64,000 nt of DNA from Erythroxylum novogranatense (GCA_029891385.1 JAIWQS010000179.1:38451-102450), one strand, 5' to 3'. Counted from the stretch's first letter, positions 20,961-32,620 are shown. Numbers and translations are program-made. The notes: generated from the sequence alone by a model not told the origin.

Positions 20961-22195
20961 AATGGCACCCATCATGGGGCCCGACATCAGGGCACCACGT
21001 CCAGAAATACGCAGATCAGTCATGCGGCGACAGCTAATCCTGATATTGCCGCTGTCGCGGCTCTGGCATTACAACGGATAGGTTTATACTACCGCAACCT
21101 CGTCACGCAGACATCATGTTTTCCGCATGTAATCTTCAATTCAATGATCAACCGTAACCTCAAAACTTGGAACAAGAAGAACAGAGCGTAACTTTGGAGG
21201 ACAACGCTGCACTCAATATGTGCCCGAATCTCCAACACCAATCAGATGCAGATCCTCTTGCGCCTGTACACACCTCCCTCACCCGAAAACAGATTGAGGA
21301 GGCGGCTGATCTATTGATTCGCCAGATTTACAGCCTCAAATGACTCGGTAAGAAACCACGACGGCAGCATCACAAGAAGAAACCAACAGGACGACCTATC
21401 GCCACCCTACCGAAGCCCTAGAAAAAATCGTGGATGATTGGATCAATGCGACAATGAGTTTCTGCCCAGATCGCCCAGCAACTCAATACAGCTCTCCCTT
21501 TACCCCAGCAATCTTGGATAGCCTCCGCCCGGCACTAAAATACCGATTTCAAAAATACGGTGAAAAATGACCCCTGGACTACCTACAGCACTTCCAGTCG
21601 ATGATGAATTTGCACTGCGTTCCAGACGCCATTCAGTGCAAGGCTTTTTGTACGACCTTTCAAGAGGGAGCTCGACGGTGGTTCAATAGCTTACCTCCGA
21701 GCTGTATCACGTGCTTTGAAGATTTTAAACTGCTATTCCTCAACCAATTCGCCATGAAGTAAGCGTACCGCAGAAGACGGCCTCGAAGTGATGCGATTGA
21801 CACTGGAGGAACGAGAGCCTACGGGAATTCATTACTCGGTTCAATAATGAAGCGGTCGAAGTCTCCGACCTCACCTGCTCGTCCATGTTGGTAGCGCTTA
21901 TGAACAATACGAGGGATGAGGAGTTCAAAAAGTCGTTAGCTCTCGATCAGCCTCGATCCATTCAGGAAATAAGAAACAGGGAGGATAAGTACATTCAGCT
22001 CGAAGAAGTGCTGAAAAATACGAAGCGCTGGACAGATGATCGCTCGCCAAATGACAGAGCGAGTGGCTCGCACAAGCAACAAAAAGGCCAGTCGAACTGG
22101 AGAAAACCAACAGATCGACAGGAGTTCACCCCGCTCAACAGACGATATGCAGAAGTACTAGCGGCCATGAGAGTGGATGGGGAAACTATCTGAGA
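20913..22195 (+). pseudogene. gypsy Gag (retrotransposon_gag type), broken
   Basis: A frame opens at ATG 20913, still within the LTR, with MDPNSNAQPRQNPAEPNGTH. Later frames encode a typical gypsy Gag core on nucleotides 21540-22200: the LKYRFQKYG-like block, then FCTTFQEGARRWFNSLPP with FEDFKLLFLNQFA, then MNNTRDEEFKKSLALDQPRSIQEIRNREDKYIQLEEVLK (21885-22193). Gag would form the particle. Several stops and frameshifts (for example TGA near 21342, TAG near 21420, TGA near 21568) make it non-functional. Confidence 0.7.
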
Positions 22196-22661
22196 ACCCG
22201 ATAAGATGAAGACTCCCTCCAATGATAGGAACCCCGATTTATACTGCCGTTTCCACAAAGACATCGGTCATGATAAGGAAGATTGCTGGCAATTGAAAAG
22301 AGAAATCGAATTCCTCATACAAAGGGGAAGGTTAGGTCGATTTGTAGCACGAGCAAAATGCCGATCGAGATAACGAGTATAAGAGTGGTCGGCCCAACAA
22401 CAAACGACAATATTGAAGGCGGAATGATAGAAATGATGGAGGGAGGCAGAATACGAATGCAGGCGATCGTCGCGAAGAGAGAGGACGATCAAGGGCAAGA
22501 GACAACAGGAACGCTGAGCAACAAGATGACCGACCGGTGAGGGTCATTAACATGATATTTGGTAGAAATGCAGCGGGAGGATCCACTGCTAAAGGAAGAA
22601 AGAGATATGTCAGCAGGTCGGCAAAGACTCGACAACCAAAAGAAAGAGGGAGAACGACGGG

Positions 22662-23348
22662 ATGATATCGTTCGACAAGTCTGACCTTGATGGTGTAAGT
22701 TGCCCTCATGATGACGCGCTCGTCGTAAATCTGAACATGGACGGCAACGAGGTGAAGCGGGTGATGATTGATACGGGCAGCTCGGTCGACCTGTTGTATT
22801 ATGATGCCTTCAAGAAAATGGAGGTACCCGAAGATCGACTGCTGCCTGTAGAAGGACCTATCAAAGGGGTAACTGGAGCATCGGCTTATTCGTTTGCCCG
22901 AGTCTGTTTGAAAGTGAAGTTCGGGCAAAGGCCGCGTCAAATTGAGAAGGACATTGAGTTCTTAGTGGTGAAGTTTCGAGGGGCGTACAATGCGATAATT
23001 CGGCGAGCTACTCAAAACGCCCTTAGAGCGGTCATCTCCACTTACTACCAAGCGATGAAATTCCCAACACCCCATGGAATCGATACTATCAGGGGTCAGC
23101 AGAGAATCGCTAGGGAGTGTTGCTTAGCGGAAACAAAAACACTAGACGAGGCAGTAGTCCTGACAAGCTCTCTTGATGTGAGAGCCAATGAGGAGACAGA
23201 GAGGATGAACCCAGTGGAAGAAACACAACGTGTCGTACTGGATGAAGTCGATCGCTCTAAGTTCACAAATCTAGGTTTCGAGCTCCAAAAGGACCTAGTT
23301 AAAAAAATCACGGACTGTTTGGTAGAAAACAGATCGGTCTTCGCTTGA
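22662..23348 (+). pseudogene. gypsy protease region
   Basis: The 228-codon frame holds an aspartic protease. MIDTGSSVDLLYYDAF is the catalytic D-T-G site, followed by the flap-like GVTGASAYSFARVCLKVKFG. Downstream it carries the linker found in Tat elements, in which an expected GRP motif is replaced by IIRRATQNALRAVIS. It ends at TGA 23346-23348, where the related elements continue into reverse transcriptase. The protease would cut Gag-Pol. Confidence 0.75.
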
Positions 23349-23389
23349 GTACCGAGCGACATGCCTGAAATTTCTTGATCGGTCACATC

Positions 23390-24370
23390 GCACTCCCTTG
23401 GTATTCGACGTGACTACAAGCCGATTAGACAAAAGAAGTGATGGCATAGCAAAGAGCGACAAGAGGTGATCGAGAAAGAGATAGAGAAACTACTCAAAGC
23501 CGGGTTCATCCGAGAAGTCAAGTACCCTGAGTGGCTCGCCAATGTGGTTTTAGTGAAAAAGAAGAACGAGAAGTGGAGAATGTGCATCGATTTCACCGAC
23601 CTGAACAAAGCATGTCCAAAGGACAGTTTCCCCTTGCCCAAGATTGACCAATTAGTAGACTCCACTTTCGGACGTGAACTTTTGAGCTTCTTAGATGCTT
23701 TCTCGGGCTACCATCAAATTCAGATGAGTCTTGAAGACGAAGAAAAGACGGCCTTCATAATCGACCAGGGCACATATTGCTATCAAGTAATGCCGTTCGG
23801 CTTGAAGAATGCGGGAGCCACCTACCAGCGGCTCGTCATGGAAGTCTTTAAGAAATAGATCAGCCGGTCGGTCGAGGCCTATGTGGACGATATGGTGGTC
23901 AAAAGTAAGACGGCCGCGGGGCATGTGGAGGATCTCAGAGAAGTCTTCCAGATCCTTAACAAATTTCAGATGAAGTTGAACCCGAAAAAATGCATCTTTG
24001 GTGTGGCATCAGGAAAATTCCTGGGGTTCATGATTACTTAGCGGGGGATTGAAGCTAATCCAGAGAAGATCGAAGCTATCATCCAAATGCCTTCACCGTA
24101 ATGCTTAAAAGAAGTACAGATATTGACTGGTCGGATAGTCTCTCTGAGCAGATTCATTTCCAGATTCGGGGACAAATGCCTCCCATTTTTCAAAGTTTTG
24201 AGAAAAGCGAATGTAGCCCAGTTTCAGTGGCCGGAGGAATGTGAGAAAGCGTTTCAACACTTGAAGCAATATCTGTCTAGCTCGCCCGTCCTGCAAAGCC
24301 CAGTTGAGGGGAGAATCGATTTATATTTGGCGATTCTGAAGAGTCGATCGGTATTGTCTGGTCCGTCGAG
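23390..24370 (+). pseudogene. gypsy reverse transcriptase, with in-frame stops
   Basis: The reverse transcriptase is readable over three frame-consistent pieces. 23466-23858 has LLKAGFIREVKYPEWLANVV, RMCIDFTDLNKACPKD, FLDAFSGYHQI and FGLKNAGATYQR. After a TAG it continues with AYVDDMVVKSK (catalytic YVDD at about 23880). After a further TAG it has RGIEANPEKIEAI and a connection region to 24374. At least two stops (VFKK*, GFMIT*) fit CAG to TAG changes, since glutamine is usual at those places in the family. This would be the element's polymerase. Confidence 0.8.
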
Positions 24371-24405
24371 ATAGCGAGCAATTTCTGATCTACTACGTCA
24401 GCAAG

Positions 24406-24624
24406 GTGTTGACCGGACTAGAAACACGGTATACGCCTATAGAAAAGTTGGCCCTCTCTTTAATCACGGCAGCATGGAAGCTGAGGCCTTATTTTCAGAG
24501 TCATACTATTGAGGTATGGACCGACCAACCTCTCCGACAGTGCCTTCAGAAGCTCGAAACCTCGGGTCGACTGATAAAATGGGCAGTAGAACTGGGGGAG
24601 TTCGACATACAATATAAGTCTTAG
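24406..24624 (+). pseudogene. gypsy RNase H (first domain)
   Basis: The fragment carries RYTPIEKLALSLITAAWKLR and VWTDQPLRQ, the E and D motifs of the RNase H of Ty3/gypsy polymerases, and then WAVELGEFDIQYK. A TAG follows KS at 24622-24624, where the chain would otherwise run on into the second RNase H. It would degrade RNA in the RNA/DNA hybrid. Confidence 0.75.
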
Positions 24625-24990
24625 ATGACGATTAAGGCACAGGTGTTGGCGGCCTTCATTGCAGAAATGAGCCAACCTAGCTTGCAGGGTGAACAATGCC
24701 TTGCCTGGAGCTTGTTCGTCGACGGGTCGTCCAACGCTGAAGGATGCGGAGCAGGAGTGGTATTGATCAGCCCGCATATGGAAGAGAAGGTGGAATACGC
24801 CCTTCAGCTAGAATTCAAGGCCTCCAATAACGAGGCAGAATATGAGGCTCTGATAGCCGGTCTCCAACTGGATAAGAAAATGGAGGTAAAACATCTAAAA
24901 ATATAAAGCGATAGCCAAGTGGTAGTCGGCCAAGTCACTGGACAGTATGAATCCAAGGGGAACAGCATGATTGAGTACTTGGAGCTAGTA
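24625..24990 (+). pseudogene. gypsy second RNase H (archaeal-type aRNH)
   Basis: After LAAFIAEMSQ comes SLFVDGSSNAEGCGAGVVLI, then LEFKASNNEAEYEALIAGLQL and, after a TAA at 24904, SDSQVVVGQVTGQYESKG. These are the D, E and D motifs of an additional RNase H domain. A second RNase H between RT and integrase is characteristic of the Tat lineage and is the main reason for that assignment. Confidence 0.8.
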
Positions 24991-25320
24991 AAGCAGGAGT
25001 TAAGTAATTTCGAGCAGTACTCGATCAGCAGGATAGAGCGAGCTCAAAATGCTAAAGCGGATGCACTCTCTAAAATGGCCTCCGATCGAGATGCTAAAAA
25101 TAATGTTCTAGTCGAACGACTAGAGCGCCCTAGCATTCAAAAAGCCAAGGAGGTTTTTGATGTAAATACCGGTCGATCGAGTTGGATGGAACCGATTAGA
25201 CGGTATCTCCTCAAGGGAACACAACCGAAAGAAACCTCAGAGGTCAAGAAATTGAGAATAAAGGCGGCCAAATACGCGATCATAAATGATACCCTATACA
25301 AGCAATCTTATGACTAGCCA

Positions 25321-26406
25321 CTGCTGCGATGCTTGAACGAAGAAGAGGCAGAACAAGCAATGGCCGAAGTCCACGAAAGAATGTGTGGCAACCACGTCGG
25401 AGGCAGAATGTTAGCCCATAGGTTGATCAGACAGGGGTATTACTGGGCGACGATGAGGAAAGACTGCCAGGAGAAAGTCGACTGATGTGAGGCTGCCGAA
25501 AAAAGCAATTGTCTCACCAAATTAACCGAGAGGATGAAAATTGTGAGTCATCCTATCCCTTTCGCTCAATGGGGAATGGATATACTGGGGCCCTTCCCTC
25601 TTGGTCCCGGACAGAAGAAGTTCCTGATAGTGGCAGTGGAGTACTTCACGAAGTGGGTAGAAAAGGAAGCGGTCTCTACAATTACCTAACAGAAGGTGGA
25701 GAGTTTTGTAAAGAAAAATATACTAACTCGCTTCGGGATGCCTATGGTGCTGATTACAGACAACGGTCGGCAGTTCGATAACGATAAGTTCAGAGATTTC
25801 TGCGACCAACTAAAGATAAGGCTGCAGTTGACCTCAGTAGCTCACCCCCAAAGCAACGGTCTCGCGGAGAACACAAACAAAAAGATAATGAGTGCTCTTA
25901 AGAAACGCCTAGACGGACGAAAGACTTGGGTGGAAGAGTTGAATGAAGTGTTGTGGGCGTACAGAACCACACCAAATAGAGCCACTGGGAAAACACCATT
26001 CAGGATGACCTTTGGGGCAGAAGCCCTAGTTCCAGTAGAAGTGGTGTTACACAACCAAAGAGTGTCGAGCTATGAAGAGGAGTGGAACAATGAAGCCCGC
26101 CGAGCCGAGCTCGTGCTTCTCAGTGAAGACAGAGATAGAGTAGTCGCTCGTTCGGAAGCCGTCAGACAGAAAGCAACAAAGTTCTACAACAGAAGAGTAA
26201 GGTCGAGCGACGTAAAGGTCGGTGGGTAAGTCCTGCGAAAAGCCGAGGTGGCTGGGAAACACCCTGGAAAGCTCGGACAAGCGTGGGAAGGACCCTACCA
26301 GGTCATCAAGCAAGCCGGACATGGCTCCTATATCCTTCGCGATGCGAACGGGAGGATACTATCGAAGCCCTGGAACTCTCGAAACTTAAAAGCGTTCTAT
26401 CAGTAG
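25321..26406 (+). pseudogene. gypsy integrase
   Basis: The region holds the zinc-binding start (ERMCGNHVGGRMLAHRLIRQ), then the core with GMDILGPFPLG, VLITDNGRQFDND and HPQSNGLAENTNKK (the catalytic D, D and E are all present), then WAYRTTPNRATGKTPFRMTF. The C-terminal part continues past one TAA (26227) with KLGQAWEGPYQVIKQAGHGSYILRD and stops at TAG 26404-26406. Stops near 25316, 25484 and 25688 break the chain. Integrase would insert the cDNA. The longest continuous piece is 25696-26229. Confidence 0.8.
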
Positions 26407-26592
26407 ATAAGTTTAATTTTAGTTAATTTTTGTTTATTACTATTATTTGTACACAATCTGTGGGTACCTTTTTCCTAACCTTGCCAGTCAGGTTTTTTAA
26501 CGGCCCACACCCTCATTATCATCAATAAAGGGGTTTTCAGATTTTCCGGCAAGAAGGAATTTCGCTAAATTTGGCAGAGCAGAAAATCCCAT
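26407..26592. other. Non-coding spacer downstream of gypsy pol
   Basis: An AT-rich stretch followed by ACGGCCCACACCC and an AATAAA at about 26524. No gene is seen. It leads into the 56-bp tandem array. Confidence 0.4.
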
Positions 26593-26756
26593 CGACATCG
26601 CTCAGCCGGGTCGCCAAGACAAGATCCTTGGGACCACCGCTCGACCTCGACTATAGATCGACTAGGTTGCCAAGACAAGATCCTTGGAACCATCGATCAA
26701 CCTCGACATCGCTCGTCCGGGTCGCTAAGACAAGATCCTTGATGATCAACCTTCTA
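26593..26756 (+). repeat. 56-bp tandem array of the gypsy element, left part
   Basis: The core CAAGACAAGATCCTTGG recurs at 26615, 26671 and (with one change) 26726, a period of 55-56 bp. Alternate units are more alike (CGACATCGCT at 26593 and 26704, 111 bp), so a higher-order dimer is present. The array continues at 29865-30065 beyond the inserted copia. Confidence 0.8.
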
Positions 26757-26894
26757 ATATGAGTATATATATATTAGAAGCATAGAATAGTAATTTACAC
26801 ATGAATATAAATATTAAAAAAATAAATAAATAAACACATGTAAAACCACTCATAATAGATGACACGCAACGAACTAACACGCGTAACGAACACG

Positions 26895-28440
26895 GCGGTC
26901 CCGCTAAATGGTTAGAGGTCATGAAAGCAGAGATGCAATCCATGTATGACAATCAAGTTTGGACTTTGATTGATCCGTCTGATGGCTTGAAGACCATTGG
27001 ATGCAAATGGGTTTTCAAAAAGAAACTCGACATGGATGGAAATGTGCACACTTATAAAGCAAGACTTGTTGCTAAAGGTTATCGACAAGTTCATGGAATT
27101 GATTATGATGAGACATTTTCTCCAGTGGTCATGATCAAATCCATTAGAATTCTTATTGTCATAGCTGCATACTACGATAATGAGATATGGCAAATGGATG
27201 TCAAAACGACTTTCCTTAATGGAAACTTACTTGAGGATGTATATATGATACAGCCTGAAGGTTTTGTCCATCCTAAGAATTCGGGAAAGGTGTGCAAGCT
27301 TCAGAGATCCATTTATGGATTGAAGCAAGCATCAAGAAGCTGGAATCTTCGTTTTGATGAAGTTGTTAAAGAGTTTGGATTTATCAAGAATGAAGATGAA
27401 CCTTGTGTTTACAAAAAGGTTAGTGGGAGTCTTTGTTGTCTTTTAGCTTTATATGTTGATAACATATTGCTCATTGGAAACGATATTCGACTTTACAGAG
27501 TGTCAAGATTTGGTTAAGGAAGCGTTTCTCAATGAAAGACTTAGGTGAGGCTGCCTATATTTTAGGCATTAAGATCTATAGAGATAGATCAAGAAAGCTT
27601 ATAGGCCTAAGTCGAGTACATACATAGATAAGATCTTGAAAGGTTCAAGATGCAAGATTCCAAGAGAGGATTCTTGCCTATGTCACATGGAATCAAGCTT
27701 TCTAAGAAGGATTGTCCTACTTGAGATAAAGAGCTTGGCGCATGAGTAAGATTCCATATGCATCTGCAATTGGATCTATCATGTATGTCATGTTATGTAC
27801 TCGACACGATGTCTCATATGCTTTGAGCATAACAAGTAGATACCAATCTAATTATGGTGAGAGTCCTTTGGATAGCGATTAAGAACATCCTTAAGTACTT
27901 GAGAAGAACTAAGGATATGTTCTAGTCTATAGAGGACTTGAAGGAGAGCTAGTTGTAAATGGTTACACCGATCTTTGGTTTTCGATCGACATAGATGATT
28001 TGAGATCGCAATCGGGTTTTGTGTTCTATTTGAATGGAGGTGCGATGAGCTTGAAAAGTTCAAAGCAAGACACTTTATTTGATTCTACAATCAAGTCGAG
28101 TACATTCTTGCCTCGGATGCAGCTAAGGAAGCTGTATGGATTAGGAAGTTCATTACTGAGCTTGGAGTTGTTCCTAGCATTACAAGTCCTATAGACCTTT
28201 ATTGTGATAATAATGGGCCTATAGCACAGGCTAAGGAACCAAACTCACATCATAGATCCAAACACATACTCAGACGTTTCCATCTGATTAGAGAGATCAT
28301 TGGGAGAGGAGACGTGAAGATATGCAAAATGGGCACAGATAATAACATTGTCGATCCACTTACTAAGCCTCTTCCACAGCCTAAACATGAGAGTCATACG
28401 AGGTCTATGGGTATTAAATATCTGACCGATTAGGCCTAGT
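26895..28440 (+). pseudogene. copia reverse transcriptase/RNase H remnant
   Basis: The frame 26921-27517 encodes the reverse transcriptase with GCKWVFKKKLDMDGNVHTYK, ARLVAKGYRQVHGIDYDETF, WQMDVKTTFLNGNLLEDVYM and SIYGLKQASRSWNLRF. The catalytic box reads LYVDNILLIG: the second aspartate of YVDD is replaced by asparagine (GAT to AAC, about 27456). Frameshifts follow. RNase H traces are seen at 27950-28200 (SQSGFVFYLNGGAMSLKSSKQ) and the element tail at about 28330-28400. It cannot encode an active enzyme. Confidence 0.8.
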
Positions 28441-28453
28441 GCAAGTGGGAGAT

Positions 28454-29864
28454 TGTTAGTAATGTGCCCTAGGCCAATGGATATTTGTGATTCATGTATT
28501 AACATTATAACTTGTTAATAATATACTATGAGGTATTCCTTCATATATGCATGTATTTCATGTAATGTGATTTACATTCCATGAATGGTATTAGACTTAT
28601 GTCATCAAGTATATGACTTGATAGTAAAACCATAAGCGTTATAATACTATTCTAGATCGTCACAGTCGATCATTATTGGTGGAACAATAATGAATTAAGA
28701 CTAGTATGTGTTACGATTGATGATCACGTTTCTTGATCATGGATATGAGATATCAAATCGAAACATAGATATATGTTAGAGAACATATATTGGGTGACCC
28801 ACATAAAGAATACTACATGGTTTCATGTCATTAGTGATTCTTTATATGGTTTGACTTTAGTCCTTTGACTGAAGTCATCATGGTTCCCTACATGAGGAAT
28901 TTAGTGTTTTGATATTAGACTAAGTTATTTTTAACCGAATAACATATAGTCTTATGTTGGATACTAAATGAATCATGCGGAGGGATGTGAATGACGTAGA
29001 TGGGATTTGTACCTCTCTTAAATGAGAGAGATATTATTTGGGCCTTTTGACAAGTGTGACTGAAGAAATGCATGGTCATGCTCAAATGAATTGATGAAGA
29101 GTCATCAAATGTCATTTGTTATAATCAGTCAACTTGAGGATCAAGAAACTATGATTAATCAAAGGTTGACCTGTACTATGCCTTGTGATTAATCTTGATA
29201 TCGTGTTACAAAAGGATGAGCCTATAACCATAATTCTGAGTTAAATCGGATTATCGATCCTCATTTGATTTGGGTAGTCATAATGTCTTGCTAGAGGCCG
29301 CTTATGACTTATGGGCCTTGAAGTGTAATAAAGCCCATTGCCAACATCAAATGAGCTTCTGGTCGCATACAAAGCGATGTGATCGGGCTTATTCTCTTGG
29401 GCCTAATTTATTAGGTGTTGAATAAATATATTTAGATATATTTATTGGGCTAGATTTAATTAAGTTGTCGGGCTTTTATTATATATGATATAATGGGCCG
29501 AAACTTAATAGGGCCTGAATGAGATTAGGGTTTCTCTATAAATAGAGAAGCTTAGGTCTCATTAGGTTAACGACACAATTGTCAGGAAACCCTAGCCGCC
29601 ATCCAAGAGAAAGATCGTGCGGTGTTCAGAAAGGTTTTCAGGACGTGCTAGCACACTACAGCCGCAGCCCGGATCGTGCATGCTCGTGTGGATACCGGTA
29701 GAGGGCATTAGCGATTTGCAGTGTCTTGGAATCCGAAAAGAAGCAATCCACTCACAAAAATAAGGTATTTTCGTTAATCCTTCGTGTTTTCGATTATACG
29801 TGATATTTTTGTATGGTCTTTTCCGCAGTATATTGTGAATACTTGGACCGTACGCGATCCAACA
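28454..29864 (+). repeat. 3' LTR of the nested copia
   Basis: It starts TGTTAGTAATGTGCCCTAGG right after the polypurine tract AAGTGGGAGAT (28443-28453) and ends GATCCAACA at 29864, 1411 bp. Its opening, TGTTAG followed by GTGCCCTA, resembles the LTR starts at 53015 and 60828. Confidence 0.85.
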
Positions 29865-30065
29865 CGATCAACTTTGACATCGCTCAGCCCGGTCGCCAAG
29901 ACAAGATCCTTAGGACCACAGCTCGACCTCGATTATAGATCGACCAGGTTGCCAAGACAAGATCCTTGGAGCCATCGATCAACTTCGACATCGCTTGACT
30001 GGGTCGCCAAGACGAGATCCTTGGGACCACAGCTAGGCCTCAACTATAAATCGACCTCGATGCCG
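29865..30065 (+). repeat. 56-bp tandem array of the gypsy element, right part
   Basis: This continues the array interrupted at 26756, with cores at about 29898, 29953 and 30008 (CCAAGACAAGATCCTT and close variants). The units match those on the left side of the copia. Confidence 0.8.
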
Positions 30066-30211
30066 GTCAACCATGAGCAACCTTTTCAAATCCTATTACA
30101 GATCGAAAATAAAGAACGTAAACGCGGAAAATGACTTCGAAATAATGAAGGACAAAACAAGAATTTCATTTCTTAAAATCGATCGTGGCCACAAGCCCGA
30201 CCAGGTGAGCT

Positions 30212-31540
30212 TTAAAAGTCATCAGAAGGAGAACTATGAGCAGCCGAGGGAACAGGAGAAGCCTCAGAGGTCGGAGGATGCACAGGAGAAGCCCCAGAAG
30301 TTGACGGAGCAATAGGGGCGGGAGCAAGGCCTAAAAGAGCAACCGGAGGAATACCCTCAAGAGAAAGCTCTTCCTCCTCAGAGCTAAGATCCAGCTCTTC
30401 ATCAGAAACGAGGGCCCGTTCTCCTTCGTCCCTCTGCCTCATACCCTCCAAAGAAAGGCCGAGAGCTGCGGGAAAAAGCGGCTCGGCGTAATCTTCAAAT
30501 GAGGGACGCTCCGACCCCTGAGGAACGTGAACCTTGTGGCACTTCTTCAGGAGCGAGAGGGCTAAATCACAGGCAAGCTCTAAACACTCCTCGTTTAGAA
30601 ACCGCATCTTCCATCGTTTTATAGCATCGATCCTCTGCTTCTTGATAGAACCCCGCAACGCCCGCAATGTGTCCTCGTCCTATTTCTGCCCTCCACCGCT
30701 GCGTGACAATCCTCAAGAAATTTCTTACTAAGCTCTCGCTCCTTCTCCAACGTCTTCTTCAGCTCGTCATTCGCTGCGACCAGCTGACTCCTCTCCTCCT
30801 CCTCTGTGGCCAGTTGAGCCCTCAGAATGCCCATCGCATCCTCCCGGGATTTCTTCTCCTCCTCCAAGGAGGAGTTTTGAGCCTGGAGGAGGTCTCTCTC
30901 TTCCCTCACTCCTGCAAGCTCGTCCTTCGTAGCCTTCATCTGCTCATGGAGGTCCTGGACTTCCCGGTCCAGAGCCTCCAGACGCTGCAGCACTGCGAAG
31001 GACATCACCGCACTCCGTATACTGCTACGAACGAGTTGAGACCCCAACTCCAGATTACTCTTCTTGTCCATGAGCTGCTCGTCCACGGGGGGAGTAATCC
31101 TCTCGGCAATATGACGGGACACTTCGAGGTCTCCGATCGAGGCAGTTTTGGCCAGCTTGATTGCAGACTCCCACTGTTCGGCGTTAGCTGCTCGCCTTTT
31201 CCCGTTGCCTTTATTCTCCTTCTCTTTCCCGCCTTGACTAGACGGGCCGGACGGTAAATCACCAAGCCAGATCAACCTCTTCCTCTTAAGAGGAGGCTCC
31301 ACTTCCTCCTCTGCCAAGGCCGCTCGGCCCTCACTAGCTGGTACGATCAGCAACGAAGACGATACGACAGGACGATCTTCAGCAGGCGGAAGGACCGGCG
31401 ACACTATAGGACGGCCTAGCTCCACTGGCAGAGTGACGCCTTTGCCAATCTCCGCCTCTTTCCTCTTCTTCCTCTGCTCGGCCTGCTTCTCGGACTTAGA
31501 GGGTCAGGAGGACCCGGCGAAATCCTCTATCCTTACCATG
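30212..31540 (-). CDS. Antisense coiled-coil protein of the gypsy element
   Basis: Minus-strand frames from about 31540 to 30212 form one coiled-coil protein broken by frameshifts. The best pieces are 31425-30619 (268 codons) and 30667-30212 (151 codons). The first has a basic segment (PPLKRKR, ENKGNGKRRA), then a long heptad-like helical region with LQRLEALDREVQDLHEQMKA and further E/K/L-rich helix. The second has a Pro/Ser-rich acidic tail (EELDLSSEEEELSLE, then TSGASPVHPPTSEASP). Such an antisense frame downstream of integrase is known in Tat-lineage elements; its function is unknown. It may be the downstream part of one transcript with the 237-codon frame 5' of it. A stop (TGA near 31505) follows the first possible ATG at 31540. 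Confidence 0.6.
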
Positions 31541-31667
31541 GCTGCACAGCAACAAAACGAGTCAGAAAAAGAAACCAATATTTAAAAAAGCAGTAAGTAA
31601 TTCGACCACGAGGGCTCAACCAGACGAGGCGGTTTTCTCTCCTAGCCCACTAATTTGTGGCAGGGGG

Positions 31668-32381
31668 TCAATTAGAAAGGAATTGGCCGATGCCCCCTCC
31701 GAAATATCCCTGGACGAGCTGAGCGAAGTCGTATCGGCCGAGCTCTTTTATGCGGCAAACCGCCTCCCACTCCTCTCCACTAAGGGATATGCTCAACGCA
31801 TCATTCCACCGCTCGGCCAAAGGATACCTCCACGGCTGAGACTCGCGGGAGGATCCTGGGGACTTCACAAAAAAGTATTTCGTCCGCCAAGAAGTGACTT
31901 TCGAGGGTGTTCCTGCCGGATGAAATTGGGCTTCCCTATACTGTAGATAAGGGATCCCAGCCCCAGACCTTAAGCTCTGATTCATCCTCAAAAAATGACG
32001 GAGAGTGTCAATCGAAGGAGCGCAGACGAACTGATGGCACAGCAAAGCCAATCCATTGATGAACCTCCAGCCGTTCGGAGGGATTTGACTCTGCATCAGT
32101 TGGTAGGCAGCGCGCACCTCTTCGACGATTGGGGCATATGGAAGCCTCATGCCACCGATCGAGAAAAAACTATCAGAAATGGCGAAATATCCACTCAAGT
32201 TACTGTAAATTCGCTCGTTCCCCAAGGCCAACCTGGGTCCCCAGGACGAGGGGACGTTATTTCTAAGTACTGACCGATTCAACTCCCCCACGGTCATCGT
32301 TGATTCATCCCTCGGCGACACCTCCACAACCAACCCATCCTTCCTTTCTCTCGTTGATATTTCTTTAACACCCTCCACCAT
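31668..32381 (-). CDS. Antisense 'putative gypsy-type transposon' domain protein
   Basis: An intact frame of 237 codons starts at ATG 32381. Its body (ERIYSNLSGYFAISDSFFSI, LPYAPIVEEVRAAYQLMQSQ, NGWRFINGLALLCHQF, and the W-T-KYFFVKSPGSSRESQPW block) resembles the plant family annotated as putative gypsy-type transposon or transposase-associated domain, which is carried in antisense by Tat elements. I see no catalytic motif. A TATA box on the same strand (32626-32621) lies about 240 bp upstream, so it may have its own promoter. It is the only long frame of this gypsy element without an internal stop. Family assignment is from memory of the pattern and should be treated as probable. Confidence 0.6.
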   Translation of the reverse strand: MVEGVKEISTRERKDGLVVEVSPRDESTMTVGELNRSVLRNNVPSSWGPRLALGNERIYSNLSGYFAISDSFFSIGGMRLPYAPIVEEVRAAYQLMQSQIPPNGWRFINGLALLCHQFVCAPSIDTLRHFLRMNQSLRSGAGIPYLQYREAQFHPAGTPSKVTSWRTKYFFVKSPGSSRESQPWRYPLAERWNDALSISLSGEEWEAVCRIKELGRYDFAQLVQGYFGGGIGQFLSN

Positions 32382-32620
32382 ACTTCTAGAGTTGGCCGTC
32401 GATATGCTTACCAGGAAGAGAATTTTTGGAAAAGAAAACTTTAGAGTAGGAGACGAGGAAAAAGGACGTACCTACTTAGTGGTTTGAAATGGGAAAAATC
32501 GGACGACGACTGAAAGAAGTTTCCGGGAACTGGAAGCAAGAAAGGAGCAAGTAAAAGCAGAATGTAAGCTGGAGGACGAAAGCAAATGTAAAGAACCCTG
32601 CAAGCCATCGGCCCTGAGTA

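Larger units (their letters stand above)
26757..29864 (+). mobile_element. 5'-truncated copia nested in the gypsy element
   Basis: The right terminus is a complete 3' LTR ending GATCCAACA at 29864. The 5' LTR, gag, protease and integrase are missing. Coding homology starts at about 26895 inside reverse transcriptase. 26757-26894 is AT-rich and unassigned. The gypsy 56-bp array is present on both sides, so the copia entered that array and then lost its 5' part, together with any left target duplication. Its reverse transcriptase resembles the element at 53015-62660, so the two belong to one lineage. Confidence 0.8.

Noticed and set aside
22332..22940. 202-codon minus-strand frame within gypsy gag/protease
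   Set aside because: It is antisense to a recognisable protease, with low-complexity composition. Unlike 31668-32381 it has no promoter-like element or known family.
26757..26894. A MITE from the TCTAATAT...ATATTAGA inverted sequence
   Set aside because: The palindrome is only about 30 bp of AT-rich sequence, with no target duplication or defined ends.
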